This document shows, in pieces, positions 26,811 to 35,853 of a DNA stretch of 64,000 nt. The stretch comes from Dyadobacter sp. LHD-138. Its GTDB lineage: Bacteria; Bacteroidota; Bacteroidia; Cytophagales; Spirosomataceae. The notes below the pieces were generated by a model. That model was not told where the DNA came from. It made no database searches and saw only the letters and a list, made by a program, of their open reading frames with translations. The stretch is taken from NCBI RefSeq assembly GCF_030929615.1, contig NZ_JAVFVU010000029.1, positions 80,773-144,772 on the forward strand, given 5' to 3'. Positions within the stretch are counted from its first letter, which is position 1. Each line of letters begins with the position of its first letter. A program made the translations under genes and the position numbers.

Positions 26811-29800
26811 ATGAAGTATTCTTCTTTTAAAAAACCTATGAAATATCTGGGCGCATTTTGCCTGGCCGTATGCATTTCTGTTGCCTCCATTGCCCAAACT
26901 GTCACCCCGGAAAAACGAGTACTTGTATTTTCAAAAACAGCTGGATTCCGCCATGCATCTATTCCGGCCGGAAGAACCGCTATTATTAAACTGGGCCAAG
27001 AAAATGGTTTTAGTGTTGATACAACTGAAAATGCTGCGACTTTTACCGAAAAAAACCTTCGTAAATACAGCGCGGTTATCTTTTTGAACACAACCGGCAA
27101 CATTCTTGACGATAATCAGCAGGAAGCCTTCGAACATTATATCCAGGCTGGCGGTGGTTATGTCGGTATCCATGCCGCGACGGACACGGAATACGACTGG
27201 CAGTGGTACAACAAGCTGGCAGGAGCCTATTTTGCGAGCCACCCGGGCAATCCGAATGTCCAGAATGGAGAAGCTTACGCGGTCAATAAGCAACATCCAT
27301 CCATGGAAGGTTTCCCTGATCGCTGGCAGATCAAAGATGAATTTTATGATTTCAAAAACTTCAATCCACAGGTAACCGTTCTTGTCAAGATTGATGAAAA
27401 GACCTATAAAGACGGCAAAATGGGTGATAACCACCCGATGTCATGGTACCATGAGTATGACGGAGGAAAAGCATTTTACACCAACTTTGGCCATGAAGAC
27501 GCAACTTTTGTAAATCCCGTATTTTTAAAACACCTGACAGGCGGCTTGAAATATGTGATGGCCTCTTCACTGGATTATTCAAAAGCACGTCCGGAAGAAA
27601 ATCGTTTTACAAAAAAAGTACTGGTAAGCAAACTGGATGAGCCCACTGAACTCGTTGTCCTGGATGATCACCGCGTCCTGCTGGCCGAAAGAAAAGGAAA
27701 GCTAAAACTGTACAATCCTAAAACAGGCAAAGTGAAAGTGGTTGCCGAAGTTCCGGTTTACATTAAACAGGAATATGGATTGATGGGTTTAAATATCGAC
27801 CCGAATTTCAAGACGAACAAACTTGTATACCTGTATTATTCTCCGCCATCCAGCGAAGCTGACACCGCACAACACCTGTCACGCTTCAAATATGACGACA
27901 TCAAGGATACGCTTTTGTTATCTACGGAAGAGAATCTTTTAAAAGTACCCGTTAAAAGAACGGACTGCTGCCATACGGGTGGTTCCATCGCATGGGATCC
28001 TCAGGGAAATCTGTATCTATCGACAGGTGATGATGTGAACCCCTTCCAGTCTGACGGATATGGGCCTATTGACGGCCGCCCCGGACGTGAGGGTTGGGAT
28101 GGTCGCCATTCTTCTTCCAACACCAACTCGTTAAGAGGAAAAATCCTTCGTATCAAACCTCGCTATGGTGATCGTCGCGCGAATATGCCTGGCGGAACCA
28201 ACCTTTATGATATTCCTGAAGGCAACTTATTCCCGGTCGGCACTGACAAAACACGTCCCGAAATTTATGTCATGGGAACGCGTAACCCCTACCGAATTTC
28301 CGTGGATCAGCACACCGGTTATGTGTATTGGGGTGATGTTGGACCTGATGCTTCGAATGACAACCCAAAACGCGGACCGCGCGGTTATGACGAGGTTAAC
28401 CAGGCAAGAAAACCGGGCAACTTCGGTTATCCTTTGTTTATCGGCGATAACAAGCCCTATATTGCTTACAACTTTGCTGACAGCACTTCGGGAAAACCTT
28501 TCGATGCGGCTGCTCCGATCAATGATTCTCCGCACAATACCGGTATTACCAATCTGCCTCCAGCGCAGCCTGCATTTATCTGGTATCCTTATGCCGATTC
28601 GCCTGATTTTGGTCCTATCGTAGGTAAAGGCGGACGTAATGCAATGGCCGGCCCTGTTTATTATTTCAACGATTACCAGGATAGCAAAAGCAAATTCCCG
28701 AATTATTACAACGGTAAGTTCTTCGCTTATGACTGGATCCGCGATTACATCAACATCGTAACGATGAACAAAGAAGGCGACCTCGTTAATATCGAGCGCT
28801 TTATGCCAAAAGGTAAATTCAGCCACCCGATCGATATGCAGTTTGCCAACGACGGCTCATTGTACACCCTGGAATACGGCCCGAACTGGTTCGCTCAAAA
28901 TGACGAAGCAAGCCTGTCACATATTACCTACAATGCTGGAAACCGTGTTCCCGTAGCCACCGCGAAAGCGACCAATACAACCGGTGCCGTTCCGTTGAAA
29001 GTAGCTTTTTCATCCAACGGATCTCTGGATTATGATGGCGATGCAATCAAATATGAATGGTCATTTGGCAAAGGTTTAGGAAAAAGCAATTTACCAAACC
29101 CTACATTTACCTATACAAAAGCGGGTGAATTTACGGCAATCCTCAAAGTAACCGACAGCGCGGGAAACAGCAATACGTCCGAAGTAACGGTTAAAGCCGG
29201 GAATGCAATTCCGCAGGTGGACGTTGCGATCAAAGGAAACAAAACGTTTTATTGGAACGACAAACCTGTTAACTACGAAGTTTCCGTAACGGATAAAGAA
29301 GACGGAAGTCTGGTTAAGAAAACAATTCCGGAAGATGAAGTAACACTGACAATCAACTATCTGGAAGGATTCGACAAAACGGTTTTGGCACAAGGTCATC
29401 AGGCTAACACCGGTTTTGATACAGGGAAGCGTTTAATTGAATTAAGCGATTGTAAAGCATGTCACTCGGTTGACAAAAAATCGATCGGACCCGCTTATAT
29501 CGAAGTCGCTAAGCGTTATGAAAAAGAACGGAATTCCTTGAAAACACTAACGGATAAGGTGATCAAAGGTGGCGGCGGTGTTTGGGGCGAACAGGCTATG
29601 GCCGCGCACCCGCAACACAAACCAGAGGAAGTCGAAGAAATGATAAAGTATATTCTTTCATTATCCAAAAAACAGGTGGTTGATAAGAAACCGCTGAAAA
29701 GTGCTTACGTAACAGAAGCGAAGAAAAAGAGCGGTTCTTACATTTTCACCGCTGCTTATACGGATAAAGGAAATGGTTTGATGGGCCCGCTTACCGGAGT

Positions 29801-30209
29801 AAAAACGGTGGCATTACGCCCTGCAAAAGTGCAGGCCAATACATTGGATGACGGAAAAGGTTTTGTAAAATTCAAAACAGCAGCGGGACCAGAAGTGGTT
29901 TTAGGCTCTGCAAACGGAAGTTTCATCGCCTTTGACGATATCGATTTGACAGGAATTTCTGCACTGGCAGTGTCTGTCATCAGCAGCGACAAAACGGCGG
30001 GCGGAATTTTGGAAGCTCGTCTGGATTCTCCAACGGGATTAAAAATCGGCGAAACAAAAGTTGATTCATCTACTACCGTTAACCTGGCAACCACAGCCCC
30101 GACAGATAACAAAAAGCATAGAATTGTTTTTGTTTATAAAAACCCGGAGGCAAATGGCAAACCGCTTTTCGCCATTGATTCGATTGAATTTAAGGGAAGT
30201 ACGATGTAG
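26811..30209 (+). CDS. secreted ThuA / glucose dehydrogenase-like / PKD / cytochrome c fusion protein
   Basis: A 1132-residue multidomain exported protein. After a signal peptide (about 1-29) comes a ThuA-like domain (about 33-250: RVLVFSKTAGFRHASI, GGGYVGIHAATDTEYDW, HPMSWYHEYDGGKAFYTNFG). A six-bladed glucose/sorbosone dehydrogenase-like propeller follows (about 265-700: TELVVLDDHRVLLAERKGKL, DCCHTGGSIAWDPQGNLYLS, YVMGTRNPYRISVDQHTGYV). A PKD domain spans about 715-800. A class I cytochrome c domain (CKACH, Cys881-His885, distal Met probably in QAMAAHP) and a C-terminal carbohydrate-binding-like domain (about 970-1132) end it. It would act in the periplasm or on the surface, oxidising or unfolding a sugar and passing electrons to haem. 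It has its own terminator-separated transcript beside the sugar genes. Confidence 0.9.
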   Translation: MKYSSFKKPMKYLGAFCLAVCISVASIAQTVTPEKRVLVFSKTAGFRHASIPAGRTAIIKLGQENGFSVDTTENAATFTEKNLRKYSAVIFLNTTGNILDDNQQEAFEHYIQAGGGYVGIHAATDTEYDWQWYNKLAGAYFASHPGNPNVQNGEAYAVNKQHPSMEGFPDRWQIKDEFYDFKNFNPQVTVLVKIDEKTYKDGKMGDNHPMSWYHEYDGGKAFYTNFGHEDATFVNPVFLKHLTGGLKYVMASSLDYSKARPEENRFTKKVLVSKLDEPTELVVLDDHRVLLAERKGKLKLYNPKTGKVKVVAEVPVYIKQEYGLMGLNIDPNFKTNKLVYLYYSPPSSEADTAQHLSRFKYDDIKDTLLLSTEENLLKVPVKRTDCCHTGGSIAWDPQGNLYLSTGDDVNPFQSDGYGPIDGRPGREGWDGRHSSSNTNSLRGKILRIKPRYGDRRANMPGGTNLYDIPEGNLFPVGTDKTRPEIYVMGTRNPYRISVDQHTGYVYWGDVGPDASNDNPKRGPRGYDEVNQARKPGNFGYPLFIGDNKPYIAYNFADSTSGKPFDAAAPINDSPHNTGITNLPPAQPAFIWYPYADSPDFGPIVGKGGRNAMAGPVYYFNDYQDSKSKFPNYYNGKFFAYDWIRDYINIVTMNKEGDLVNIERFMPKGKFSHPIDMQFANDGSLYTLEYGPNWFAQNDEASLSHITYNAGNRVPVATAKATNTTGAVPLKVAFSSNGSLDYDGDAIKYEWSFGKGLGKSNLPNPTFTYTKAGEFTAILKVTDSAGNSNTSEVTVKAGNAIPQVDVAIKGNKTFYWNDKPVNYEVSVTDKEDGSLVKKTIPEDEVTLTINYLEGFDKTVLAQGHQANTGFDTGKRLIELSDCKACHSVDKKSIGPAYIEVAKRYEKERNSLKTLTDKVIKGGGGVWGEQAMAAHPQHKPEEVEEMIKYILSLSKKQVVDKKPLKSAYVTEAKKKSGSYIFTAAYTDKGNGLMGPLTGVKTVALRPAKVQANTLDDGKGFVKFKTAAGPEVVLGSANGSFIAFDDIDLTGISALAVSVISSDKTAGGILEARLDSPTGLKIGETKVDSSTTVNLATTAPTDNKKHRIVFVYKNPEANGKPLFAIDSIEFKGSTM

Positions 30210-30219
30210 TCGTTTATGA

Positions 30220-30315
30220 TTTAAACGCAGAGGTAAGGTGTTAAAAGGAGTTACGCAGAGAATTAGTAAAACTCTTTGCGCAACTCCTTTTTTACACCTT
30301 ACCTCTGCGTTTAAA
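30220..30315. repeat. 96-base long inverted repeat (CGCAGAGGT-type)
   Basis: Outer arms 30220-30240 and 30295-30315 are 21 bases and perfectly complementary (TTTAAACGCAGAGGTAAGGT core). Inner arms 30241-30260 and 30272-30294 continue the pairing with a few mismatches (AAGGAGTTACGCAGAG with CTCTTTGCGCAACTCCTT), leaving an 11-base loop. The element fills the gap between convergent genes and may work as a terminator, but its size and its CGCAGAG motif repeated inside each arm look like a dispersed genomic repeat. I see no other copy in this window. Confidence 0.65.
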
Positions 30316-30355
30316 TTTCACCTCCAATTTGTAAACACCAGCCAAAACCCTCGTG

Positions 30356-31174
30356 TCAAATCAAAAACTCTTCTTTGGCAAACCCCTCAATACCCAACCC
30401 GAATAATGCAAAATCGTACAAAACGGGATCATTCGGATTTAACATGCGTAATGACGCTGTTAATTCCGTTGCGGTTTTCCAATCGGTTACCGGTCTTTGA
30501 ATTAATCCCAATTTACGCCCAATACGATCCACATGGACATCGCAGGGGCAAACCAGCTGCGACGGGCTGATATTCTCCCAGATACCAAAATCAACGCCTT
30601 TGTTATCTTTCCGGACCATCCATCTCAAAAACATATTCAGCCGCTTACACGACGATTTCCTGACAGGCGTTGCAATATGTTTCTTTGTCCTGCCCGGAAA
30701 ATTTTCCGAGTCGCTGAACAGATCATAAAAGCCGATCAAACCATTTTCAATCGTCACATCAGATACTGACATGTGGCTACTAAAAGCGTATTCCAGCGAA
30801 TCGTGCTGGTTATAGAAATTTTGAAAGAAATGTAGGAAATAAAGCGTATCCGTCGCATTAAAAGTACGGTGCTTAAACCCGAGGAATTTTTTAAGATCAC
30901 TTTCCTGATGGTTTTTCACGAAGTCGTAGGGGGCGTCATCCATCAGCGAAGATAACTCCAGGCATTTATTAATGATCGTTTTTCGCTGTCCCCAGGCAAG
31001 CACAGCTGCCCAGAAACCCATGATCTCGATATCTTGTTTTTTCGAAAAACGATGTGGAATACTGATGGGATCGTATGGAATAAAATCCGGCTGATTGTAT
31101 TGTTCCGCCTTGGCTTCCAGCAAATCGGTGATGGCTTGTGATATGGGTCTTAATTCAACTTCAATGTTCCGCAT
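30356..31174 (-). CDS. TIGR02757 family protein
   Basis: A 272-residue protein of the TIGR02757 family, widespread in Bacteroidota and of unknown function. The central helical region contains GFWAAVLAWGQRKTIINKC, and the C-terminal part has the family block QLVCPCDVHVDRIGRKLGLI followed by DWKTATELTASLR. The fold is distantly like helix-hairpin-helix DNA glycosylases, but no catalytic residue is established. Its start overlaps the end of the small membrane-protein gene by 14 bases, so the two are translationally coupled in a minus-strand operon. Confidence 0.85.
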   Translation of the reverse strand: MRNIEVELRPISQAITDLLEAKAEQYNQPDFIPYDPISIPHRFSKKQDIEIMGFWAAVLAWGQRKTIINKCLELSSLMDDAPYDFVKNHQESDLKKFLGFKHRTFNATDTLYFLHFFQNFYNQHDSLEYAFSSHMSVSDVTIENGLIGFYDLFSDSENFPGRTKKHIATPVRKSSCKRLNMFLRWMVRKDNKGVDFGIWENISPSQLVCPCDVHVDRIGRKLGLIQRPVTDWKTATELTASLRMLNPNDPVLYDFALFGLGIEGFAKEEFLI

Positions 31175-31373
31175 GACCTTTTCCTAACACATAAGCCAAA
31201 GCTCTCGAAATACCCGAAAAAAACATCACGATACAAGAAAAAACAAACGTAAAAACGGCAATAAAAGGATACATCACCGTAAACAGCACGCTCCATAGTT
31301 TATATCCGGTTGTCTTTTTTAACGCCGCTCTTTCCTCTTCTCTTTTGGATCTGAACTCGGGTGAATGCTTCAT
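31161..31373 (-). CDS. small membrane protein of unknown function
   Basis: A 70-residue protein with a charged N-terminus (KHSPEFRSKREEERAALKK) and one or two transmembrane segments (residues 27-60, LWSVLFTVMYPFIAVFTFVF). The ATG at 31373 is preferred to one 19 codons upstream, because the upstream residues are not conserved-looking and the shorter start opens the charged head. The C-terminus overlaps the TIGR02757 start codon by 14 bases. Function unknown. Confidence 0.65.
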   Translation of the reverse strand: MKHSPEFRSKREEERAALKKTTGYKLWSVLFTVMYPFIAVFTFVFSCIVMFFSGISRALAYVLGKGHAEH

Positions 31374-31466
31374 TATGTTATTTTCAGAATTGAATTTTGT
31401 AGTAAGAGACCATAGATATCTGATTACCAAACCAATCCTGTCTCATTTAAATTTCTTTAATCTCGA

Positions 31467-32459
31467 TTAATTGCTTTCCAGGTAACTGATCACCGCCCTG
31501 AAGCGCTTGCTGTTGGGCGATACTTTTTCAAAAGCGCGTGACGACAATTTGATAATAATATCATCATTCACACTTGTTTCCGGAATACGTCCGATCACGC
31601 GTACGATTATTTTTTCCTGATTATACTCGTTTAACACTTCAATCAAAGCGCCTATGGGTGCCGTGCGGTGTAATGCAAGAAATTTACTTGTACTTTCATC
31701 CGTTTCAATGACCTCCGCCAAACCTGATTCAGATTTACGTTTTCCCGACACCACCTTTGGCGGGGCAACTTCCTCCACTGGTTTCATTACTTTTTCAGCA
31801 ACCGCCGCTTTCGCTCTTACAGAATCCTTTACGACATTCGTCACCACTTTTTTAGGTTCTGCTACAACCGGTTTCGTTTTTTCCGCGCCCTTTTCACTTA
31901 CGATCAATTCCTGTCCTTCCGTAAGGTTATCGTCTTTGAGATTATTCCATTTACGAATATCAGCCATCAAAACACCATATTTCACGGCAACCCGGTAAAG
32001 TGTTTGTCCCGCTTCAACTTTATGGACTCCGCTGGGCGCAACCGATACTTTTGCATCCGCCGTTGGAGGCGCCGTGGTGGTGACCGGAGGCTGAGGAAGT
32101 GGTTTGGCATCCTTAACGGCCGCTTTTACCTCTTCTTTTTTAGGCTCTTCTTTTTTCAGTTCTTCCTTTTTGGGTTCTTTTTTGCTCACTTTGGGCGTAT
32201 AGGGCACACGCAAAGTCTGTCCCAGTTGAACATTGTCACTGATGCCCGGATTGGCTTCCCGGAGCGACTGAATCGTTGTTCCGTACTGCCTGACGACAGC
32301 GAACATTGTCTGTCCTTGATTTACCTTATGTAAAACATAAATTTTACCCCCCACTTTTTCAAACCCTATTGAATCTACTGCACTTGTTCCATTCGCACGG
32401 GCACTTTCCGCTCCTGTTAAAAAACCTGCCAAAATGGCTAGGTATACTATGTATTTCAT
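31467..32459 (-). CDS. LysM and DPBB (RlpA-like) domain protein
   Basis: A 330-residue exported protein with a signal peptide (about 1-22). It has two LysM peptidoglycan-binding modules (about 38-86, YVLHKVNQGQTMFAVVRQYG; about 142-187, HKVEAGQTLYRVAVKYG), joined by a lysine/glutamate/proline-rich linker that repeats KKEEPKKEE-like units. After an alanine/valine-rich spacer, the C-terminus (about 255-330, FLALHRTAPIGALIEVLNEY) resembles the double-psi beta-barrel of RlpA. It probably binds or trims the cell wall. Its ATG directly follows the stop of the upstream gene (TGA-ATG), so translation is coupled. Confidence 0.85.
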   Translation of the reverse strand: MKYIVYLAILAGFLTGAESARANGTSAVDSIGFEKVGGKIYVLHKVNQGQTMFAVVRQYGTTIQSLREANPGISDNVQLGQTLRVPYTPKVSKKEPKKEELKKEEPKKEEVKAAVKDAKPLPQPPVTTTAPPTADAKVSVAPSGVHKVEAGQTLYRVAVKYGVLMADIRKWNNLKDDNLTEGQELIVSEKGAEKTKPVVAEPKKVVTNVVKDSVRAKAAVAEKVMKPVEEVAPPKVVSGKRKSESGLAEVIETDESTSKFLALHRTAPIGALIEVLNEYNQEKIIVRVIGRIPETSVNDDIIIKLSSRAFEKVSPNSKRFRAVISYLESN

Positions 32460-33293
32460 TCAGTAAGAAAATGTTAAACTCGAAAATTCATTATTATTTT
32501 TAAGATACACCAATATTCCGTTTTTCAGTAACATGGTAGACTGACCTACGCCATCCCGCCCCTCCGAGAGTTGTTCATGAAATACGATCTCCTTTTTATC
32601 TGTAACGATAAGAAGATATTGTACTATCTTTTCCTGCTCGTAAATATAATAAGAAAACATCATATAGGGCCTTTCATCCAAATAATCAATACAAATGGGT
32701 TTTGAAATACCCATTATTTCGGATAAAAAAGACGAAAGTTTCTCAAAATAGATATTTCCCTCCTTGTAACGAACAGGTTGTTTTAAAATTATTTCCGGCG
32801 AAAGTTGTTTCATCTTCTCCGAAGCGCCAGACAGCGCCGCCGTGTGTACATCACATTGCGCATACTGAAACTTCTCCCCCTTCTGCGTCGCCACCTCCAC
32901 TTCCTCTCCCTCTAACGTGCGCACTAATACGTAGTTAGGCAGTGCCCACAATAATGCACCGTCCAGGGCCGAAACCGCCAGTAAATCCGTTGGCTGGGGC
33001 AGATCGGGGTAACGGTAGTTGTGCAAAAAAATATGTTGGTGTGAAAATGCTGTCAGGGATGTCCACCAATCTGCTCCTTCTGGCGTAACTTGCCAGCGTA
33101 ATTCCGGAATAGACAGATCAATCATCGCAAATGACACTTTCTTTTCCGAACTTTCCCGCAATTCGATCGCCCATTCATTAATATCCGGGTCCGGGTGGGG
33201 AAGTATACGCCAGATATTTTGTGAAAACGTATGTGAAAAAACTTTTTGCAAATTTTTAGCTTTATTTTGAAACAAAATTTGAGATAACATCAT
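32460..33293 (-). CDS. DUF4905-like protein of unknown function
   Basis: A 277-residue protein, no signal peptide. The strand-rich sequence (IWRILPHPDPDINEWAIELR, FAMIDLSIPELRWQV, FLHNYRYPDLPQPTDLLAV, ALPNYVLVRTLEGEEVEVAT) suggests a beta-propeller-like or repeated-sheet fold. I think it belongs to the Cytophagales family named DUF4905, but this is from memory of the pattern. It is first in a tight minus-strand operon with the LysM protein, whose start touches its stop. It is divergent from kdsB with only 15 bp between the two start codons, so the promoters must overlap the opposite genes. Confidence 0.65.
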   Translation of the reverse strand: MMLSQILFQNKAKNLQKVFSHTFSQNIWRILPHPDPDINEWAIELRESSEKKVSFAMIDLSIPELRWQVTPEGADWWTSLTAFSHQHIFLHNYRYPDLPQPTDLLAVSALDGALLWALPNYVLVRTLEGEEVEVATQKGEKFQYAQCDVHTAALSGASEKMKQLSPEIILKQPVRYKEGNIYFEKLSSFLSEIMGISKPICIDYLDERPYMMFSYYIYEQEKIVQYLLIVTDKKEIVFHEQLSEGRDGVGQSTMLLKNGILVYLKNNNEFSSLTFSY

Positions 33294-33308
33294 TCAAACT
33301 TTAAACAC

Positions 33309-34049
33309 GTGCAAATACTAGGCATAATACCAGCGCGCTACGCATCAACCCGTTTTCCTGCCAAGGCTTTGGTTGATATCGGCGGAAAATCGATGATTCA
33401 GCGTGTCTATGAACAATCTTCCAAAGCTACACAACTCAGCCAGGTTATCGTAGCAACCGACGACGAAAGAATTTTTGATCACGTACATAATTTTGGCGGA
33501 AAGGCTGTTATGACCTCTTCCGACCACCTTAGCGGAACCGACAGATGTTACGAAGCGCTTACCAAAACGGAAGGAAAATACGACTATGTCATTAATATTC
33601 AGGGAGATGAACCTTTTATCAGTCCTGAACCGATCAACAACCTGGCCGAAGTCCTGGACGGCACGATTGAACTGGCTACGCTCGTAAAAATAATCGACAG
33701 CGAAGAAATTCTTTTCAACGTGAATGTACCAAAAGCGGTATTGAATAAACGAGGCGAAGTCTTATATTTCAGCAGACAAACCATTCCTTATTTACGTGGT
33801 GTTGAAACAGATAAATGGCTTGAATCCAATACTTTTTACAAGCATATCGGGATTTACGCCTACCGGGTCGACGTACTCGCCGAAATTACAAAGCTGGAAT
33901 TTTCATCATTGGAAAAAGCAGAAGCACTCGAGCAGCTCCGCTGGCTCGAAAACGGATATTCGATCAAGGCCGTGATCACCTCCGACGATTCGCATGGCGT
34001 GGATACACCAGATGATCTGGACCGCGTTACGCGTAAGTTTTTGTCCTGA
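33309..34049 (+). CDS. kdsB: 3-deoxy-manno-octulosonate cytidylyltransferase
   Basis: A 246-residue CMP-KDO synthetase that activates KDO with CTP for lipid A core assembly. The nucleotide-binding start is LGIIPARYASTRFPAKAL; VIVATDDERIFDHV, MTSSDHLSGTDRCYEA and the metal site VINIQGDEPFISPE follow; YKHIGIYAYRVDVL and SLEKAEALEQLRWLENG are typical of the C-terminal half. The start codon is GTG at 33309, chosen because the protein begins there at the first strand and no ATG is available. Length is as expected. Confidence 0.95.
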   Translation: MQILGIIPARYASTRFPAKALVDIGGKSMIQRVYEQSSKATQLSQVIVATDDERIFDHVHNFGGKAVMTSSDHLSGTDRCYEALTKTEGKYDYVINIQGDEPFISPEPINNLAEVLDGTIELATLVKIIDSEEILFNVNVPKAVLNKRGEVLYFSRQTIPYLRGVETDKWLESNTFYKHIGIYAYRVDVLAEITKLEFSSLEKAEALEQLRWLENGYSIKAVITSDDSHGVDTPDDLDRVTRKFLS

Positions 34050-34209
34050 ATCCGGGCAATTAAGGTAATGAATTTAACAAAAACGGTTACACAGACAAAT
34101 GTAGTTTTACTCTTAATTTATGTTAAAAGGCTATTATTTTTAATACCAGATCAGTCTTTGGCACGTTAATTTTCTTTGTTTTAACCATTACTAATTGAAA
34201 AACCAGCTT

Positions 34210-35775
34210 ATGCAATATAACATTCTTTGGGCAGATGATGAAATAGATCTGCTTAAACCCCATATCATGTTCCTGACTAATAAAGGGTATAACGTAACAC
34301 CGGTGAACAGTGGAGCCGATGCCCTGGACCGCATTGAAAATGACCGCTTTGATATCGTTTTCCTGGATGAAATGATGCCGGGTATGACTGGCCTTGAAAC
34401 CCTTGCGCAAATCAAACAAATGCAGCCAAATCTTCCGGTTGTTATGATTACCAAAAGTGAGGAAGAGCATATCATGGAAGATGCCATCGGTTCTAAAATC
34501 GATGATTATCTGATCAAACCTCTTAATCCGAATCAGATTTTATTGTCTGTAAAAAAAATTCTTGACAACAAAAGACTGGTTACTGAAAAAACGACACTGA
34601 GCTATCAGCAGGAATTCAGAAACCTGGCCATGCAATATCAGGACCGCATTGGCCATGAAGAATGGGCGGATATTTATAAAAAACTGATTTACTGGGAGCT
34701 GGAACTGGAAAGCTCCGACGATCAGGGCATGTCCGAAGTATTCAGTATGCAGAAGAGTGACGCAAATGCCAATTTCTGCAAGTTTATTGAGCAGGAATAC
34801 GAAGGCTGGCTGAACGATCCAAAAGCTGACCGCCCGATCTTATCCCATCAGCTCATGAAACAGAAGGTTTTTCCTTATCTGAAAAAATCTACTGAGCCAG
34901 TCTTTTTCCTGTTGATCGATAACTTCCGTTATGATCAGTGGAAAATGATCCAGCCAATCATGCAGGAGTATTTTAATATTGAAGAAGAAAGTTCATATTA
35001 CTCGATTCTGCCAACCACGACGGGTTATGCCAGAAACGCGATTTTCTCGGGTATGATGCCTAGCGAAATGGAACGTAAGCATCCGCAGTGGTGGGTAAGT
35101 GATGAAAATACGCCGGATGGCGAAGAAGGTTTGAACAACCATGAGTTTGATTTCCTGCAAAAACAGCTGGAAACGAATCATCTCAATATCAAAGCGTCGT
35201 ACAATAAGATATTAAATACGAACCAAGGAAAATCATTGATTGATAACTTCAACAATCTGCTGAATAATCAGTTGAATGTCGTGGTTTACAACTTTGTTGA
35301 TATGCTTTCCCATGCGCGTACAGACGTGCAAATGATCAAGGAACTTGCTCCTGACGAAGCCGCATACCGGTCGATTACAAAGTCATGGTTCCAGCACTCG
35401 CCGCTTCTGGATTTCATTAAAAAGATTGCGGAAAAGAAATGCAGACTGATTTTAACAACGGACCACGGAATGATCCGCGTTCAGAAACCCGTTAAAATTA
35501 TCGGTTACCGTGAAACAAATACGAACCTGCGCTACAAACACGGCAAAAACCTCGGTTTTGATGATAATCACTTAATGGTTTGCCGTAAACCGGAGCGCAT
35601 ATTCCTTCCGAAGCCACACGTTTCTACTTCATACGTGTTTACCAAAGAAGATTATTTCTTTGCCTATCCGAACAACTACAATCAATACGTGAACCTTTAC
35701 CGGGATACTTTCCAGCACGGAGGCGTGTCTCTGGAAGAGGTCATCATTCCGTTTATTGACTTAACGGCTAAATAA
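34210..35775 (+). CDS. porX: PorX, response regulator with PglZ domain (type IX secretion regulator)
   Basis: A 521-residue protein. Residues 1-125 form a response-regulator receiver with Asp53 as the phosphate acceptor (FDIVFLDEMMPGMTG), a lysine in LIKPLNPN, and an acidic pair at WADDEID. A helical linker follows, then a PglZ-type alkaline-phosphatase-like domain from about residue 215 (VFFLLIDNFRYDQWKMI, YYSILPTTTGYARNAI, TTDHGMIRVQKP, RYKHGKNLG). In Bacteroidota PorX responds to the kinase PorY and controls type IX secretion genes; the PglZ domain has phosphodiesterase activity on cyclic oligonucleotides in P. gingivalis. A TTG five codons upstream also opens the frame, but ATG at 34210 fits the family. 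No PorY gene is in the window. Confidence 0.93.
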   Translation: MQYNILWADDEIDLLKPHIMFLTNKGYNVTPVNSGADALDRIENDRFDIVFLDEMMPGMTGLETLAQIKQMQPNLPVVMITKSEEEHIMEDAIGSKIDDYLIKPLNPNQILLSVKKILDNKRLVTEKTTLSYQQEFRNLAMQYQDRIGHEEWADIYKKLIYWELELESSDDQGMSEVFSMQKSDANANFCKFIEQEYEGWLNDPKADRPILSHQLMKQKVFPYLKKSTEPVFFLLIDNFRYDQWKMIQPIMQEYFNIEEESSYYSILPTTTGYARNAIFSGMMPSEMERKHPQWWVSDENTPDGEEGLNNHEFDFLQKQLETNHLNIKASYNKILNTNQGKSLIDNFNNLLNNQLNVVVYNFVDMLSHARTDVQMIKELAPDEAAYRSITKSWFQHSPLLDFIKKIAEKKCRLILTTDHGMIRVQKPVKIIGYRETNTNLRYKHGKNLGFDDNHLMVCRKPERIFLPKPHVSTSYVFTKEDYFFAYPNNYNQYVNLYRDTFQHGGVSLEEVIIPFIDLTAK

Positions 35776-35790
35776 TTTTAGTTTTATTTA

Positions 35791-35835
35791 AAAAAAGGGC
35801 TTGAAGAAAATTTAGTTCTCTTCAAGCCCTTTTTT
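35791..35835. terminator. bidirectional terminator between porX and ftsE
   Basis: A perfect 17-bp stem (35791-35807 with 35819-35835, GGGCTTGAAGA core) has an A run on the left and a T run on the right, so it can terminate both the plus-strand porX and the minus-strand ftsE transcripts. Confidence 0.9.
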
Positions 35836-35853
35836 CCTCTAAACAATTATCTT

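Noticed and set aside
28227..28826. 199-residue frame antisense to the ThuA fusion gene
   Set aside because: It overlaps the propeller domain of a clear gene and shows no recognisable domain.
32004..32333. 109-residue frame rich in arginine and phenylalanine
   Set aside because: It is the antisense of the LysM protein linker and has low complexity.
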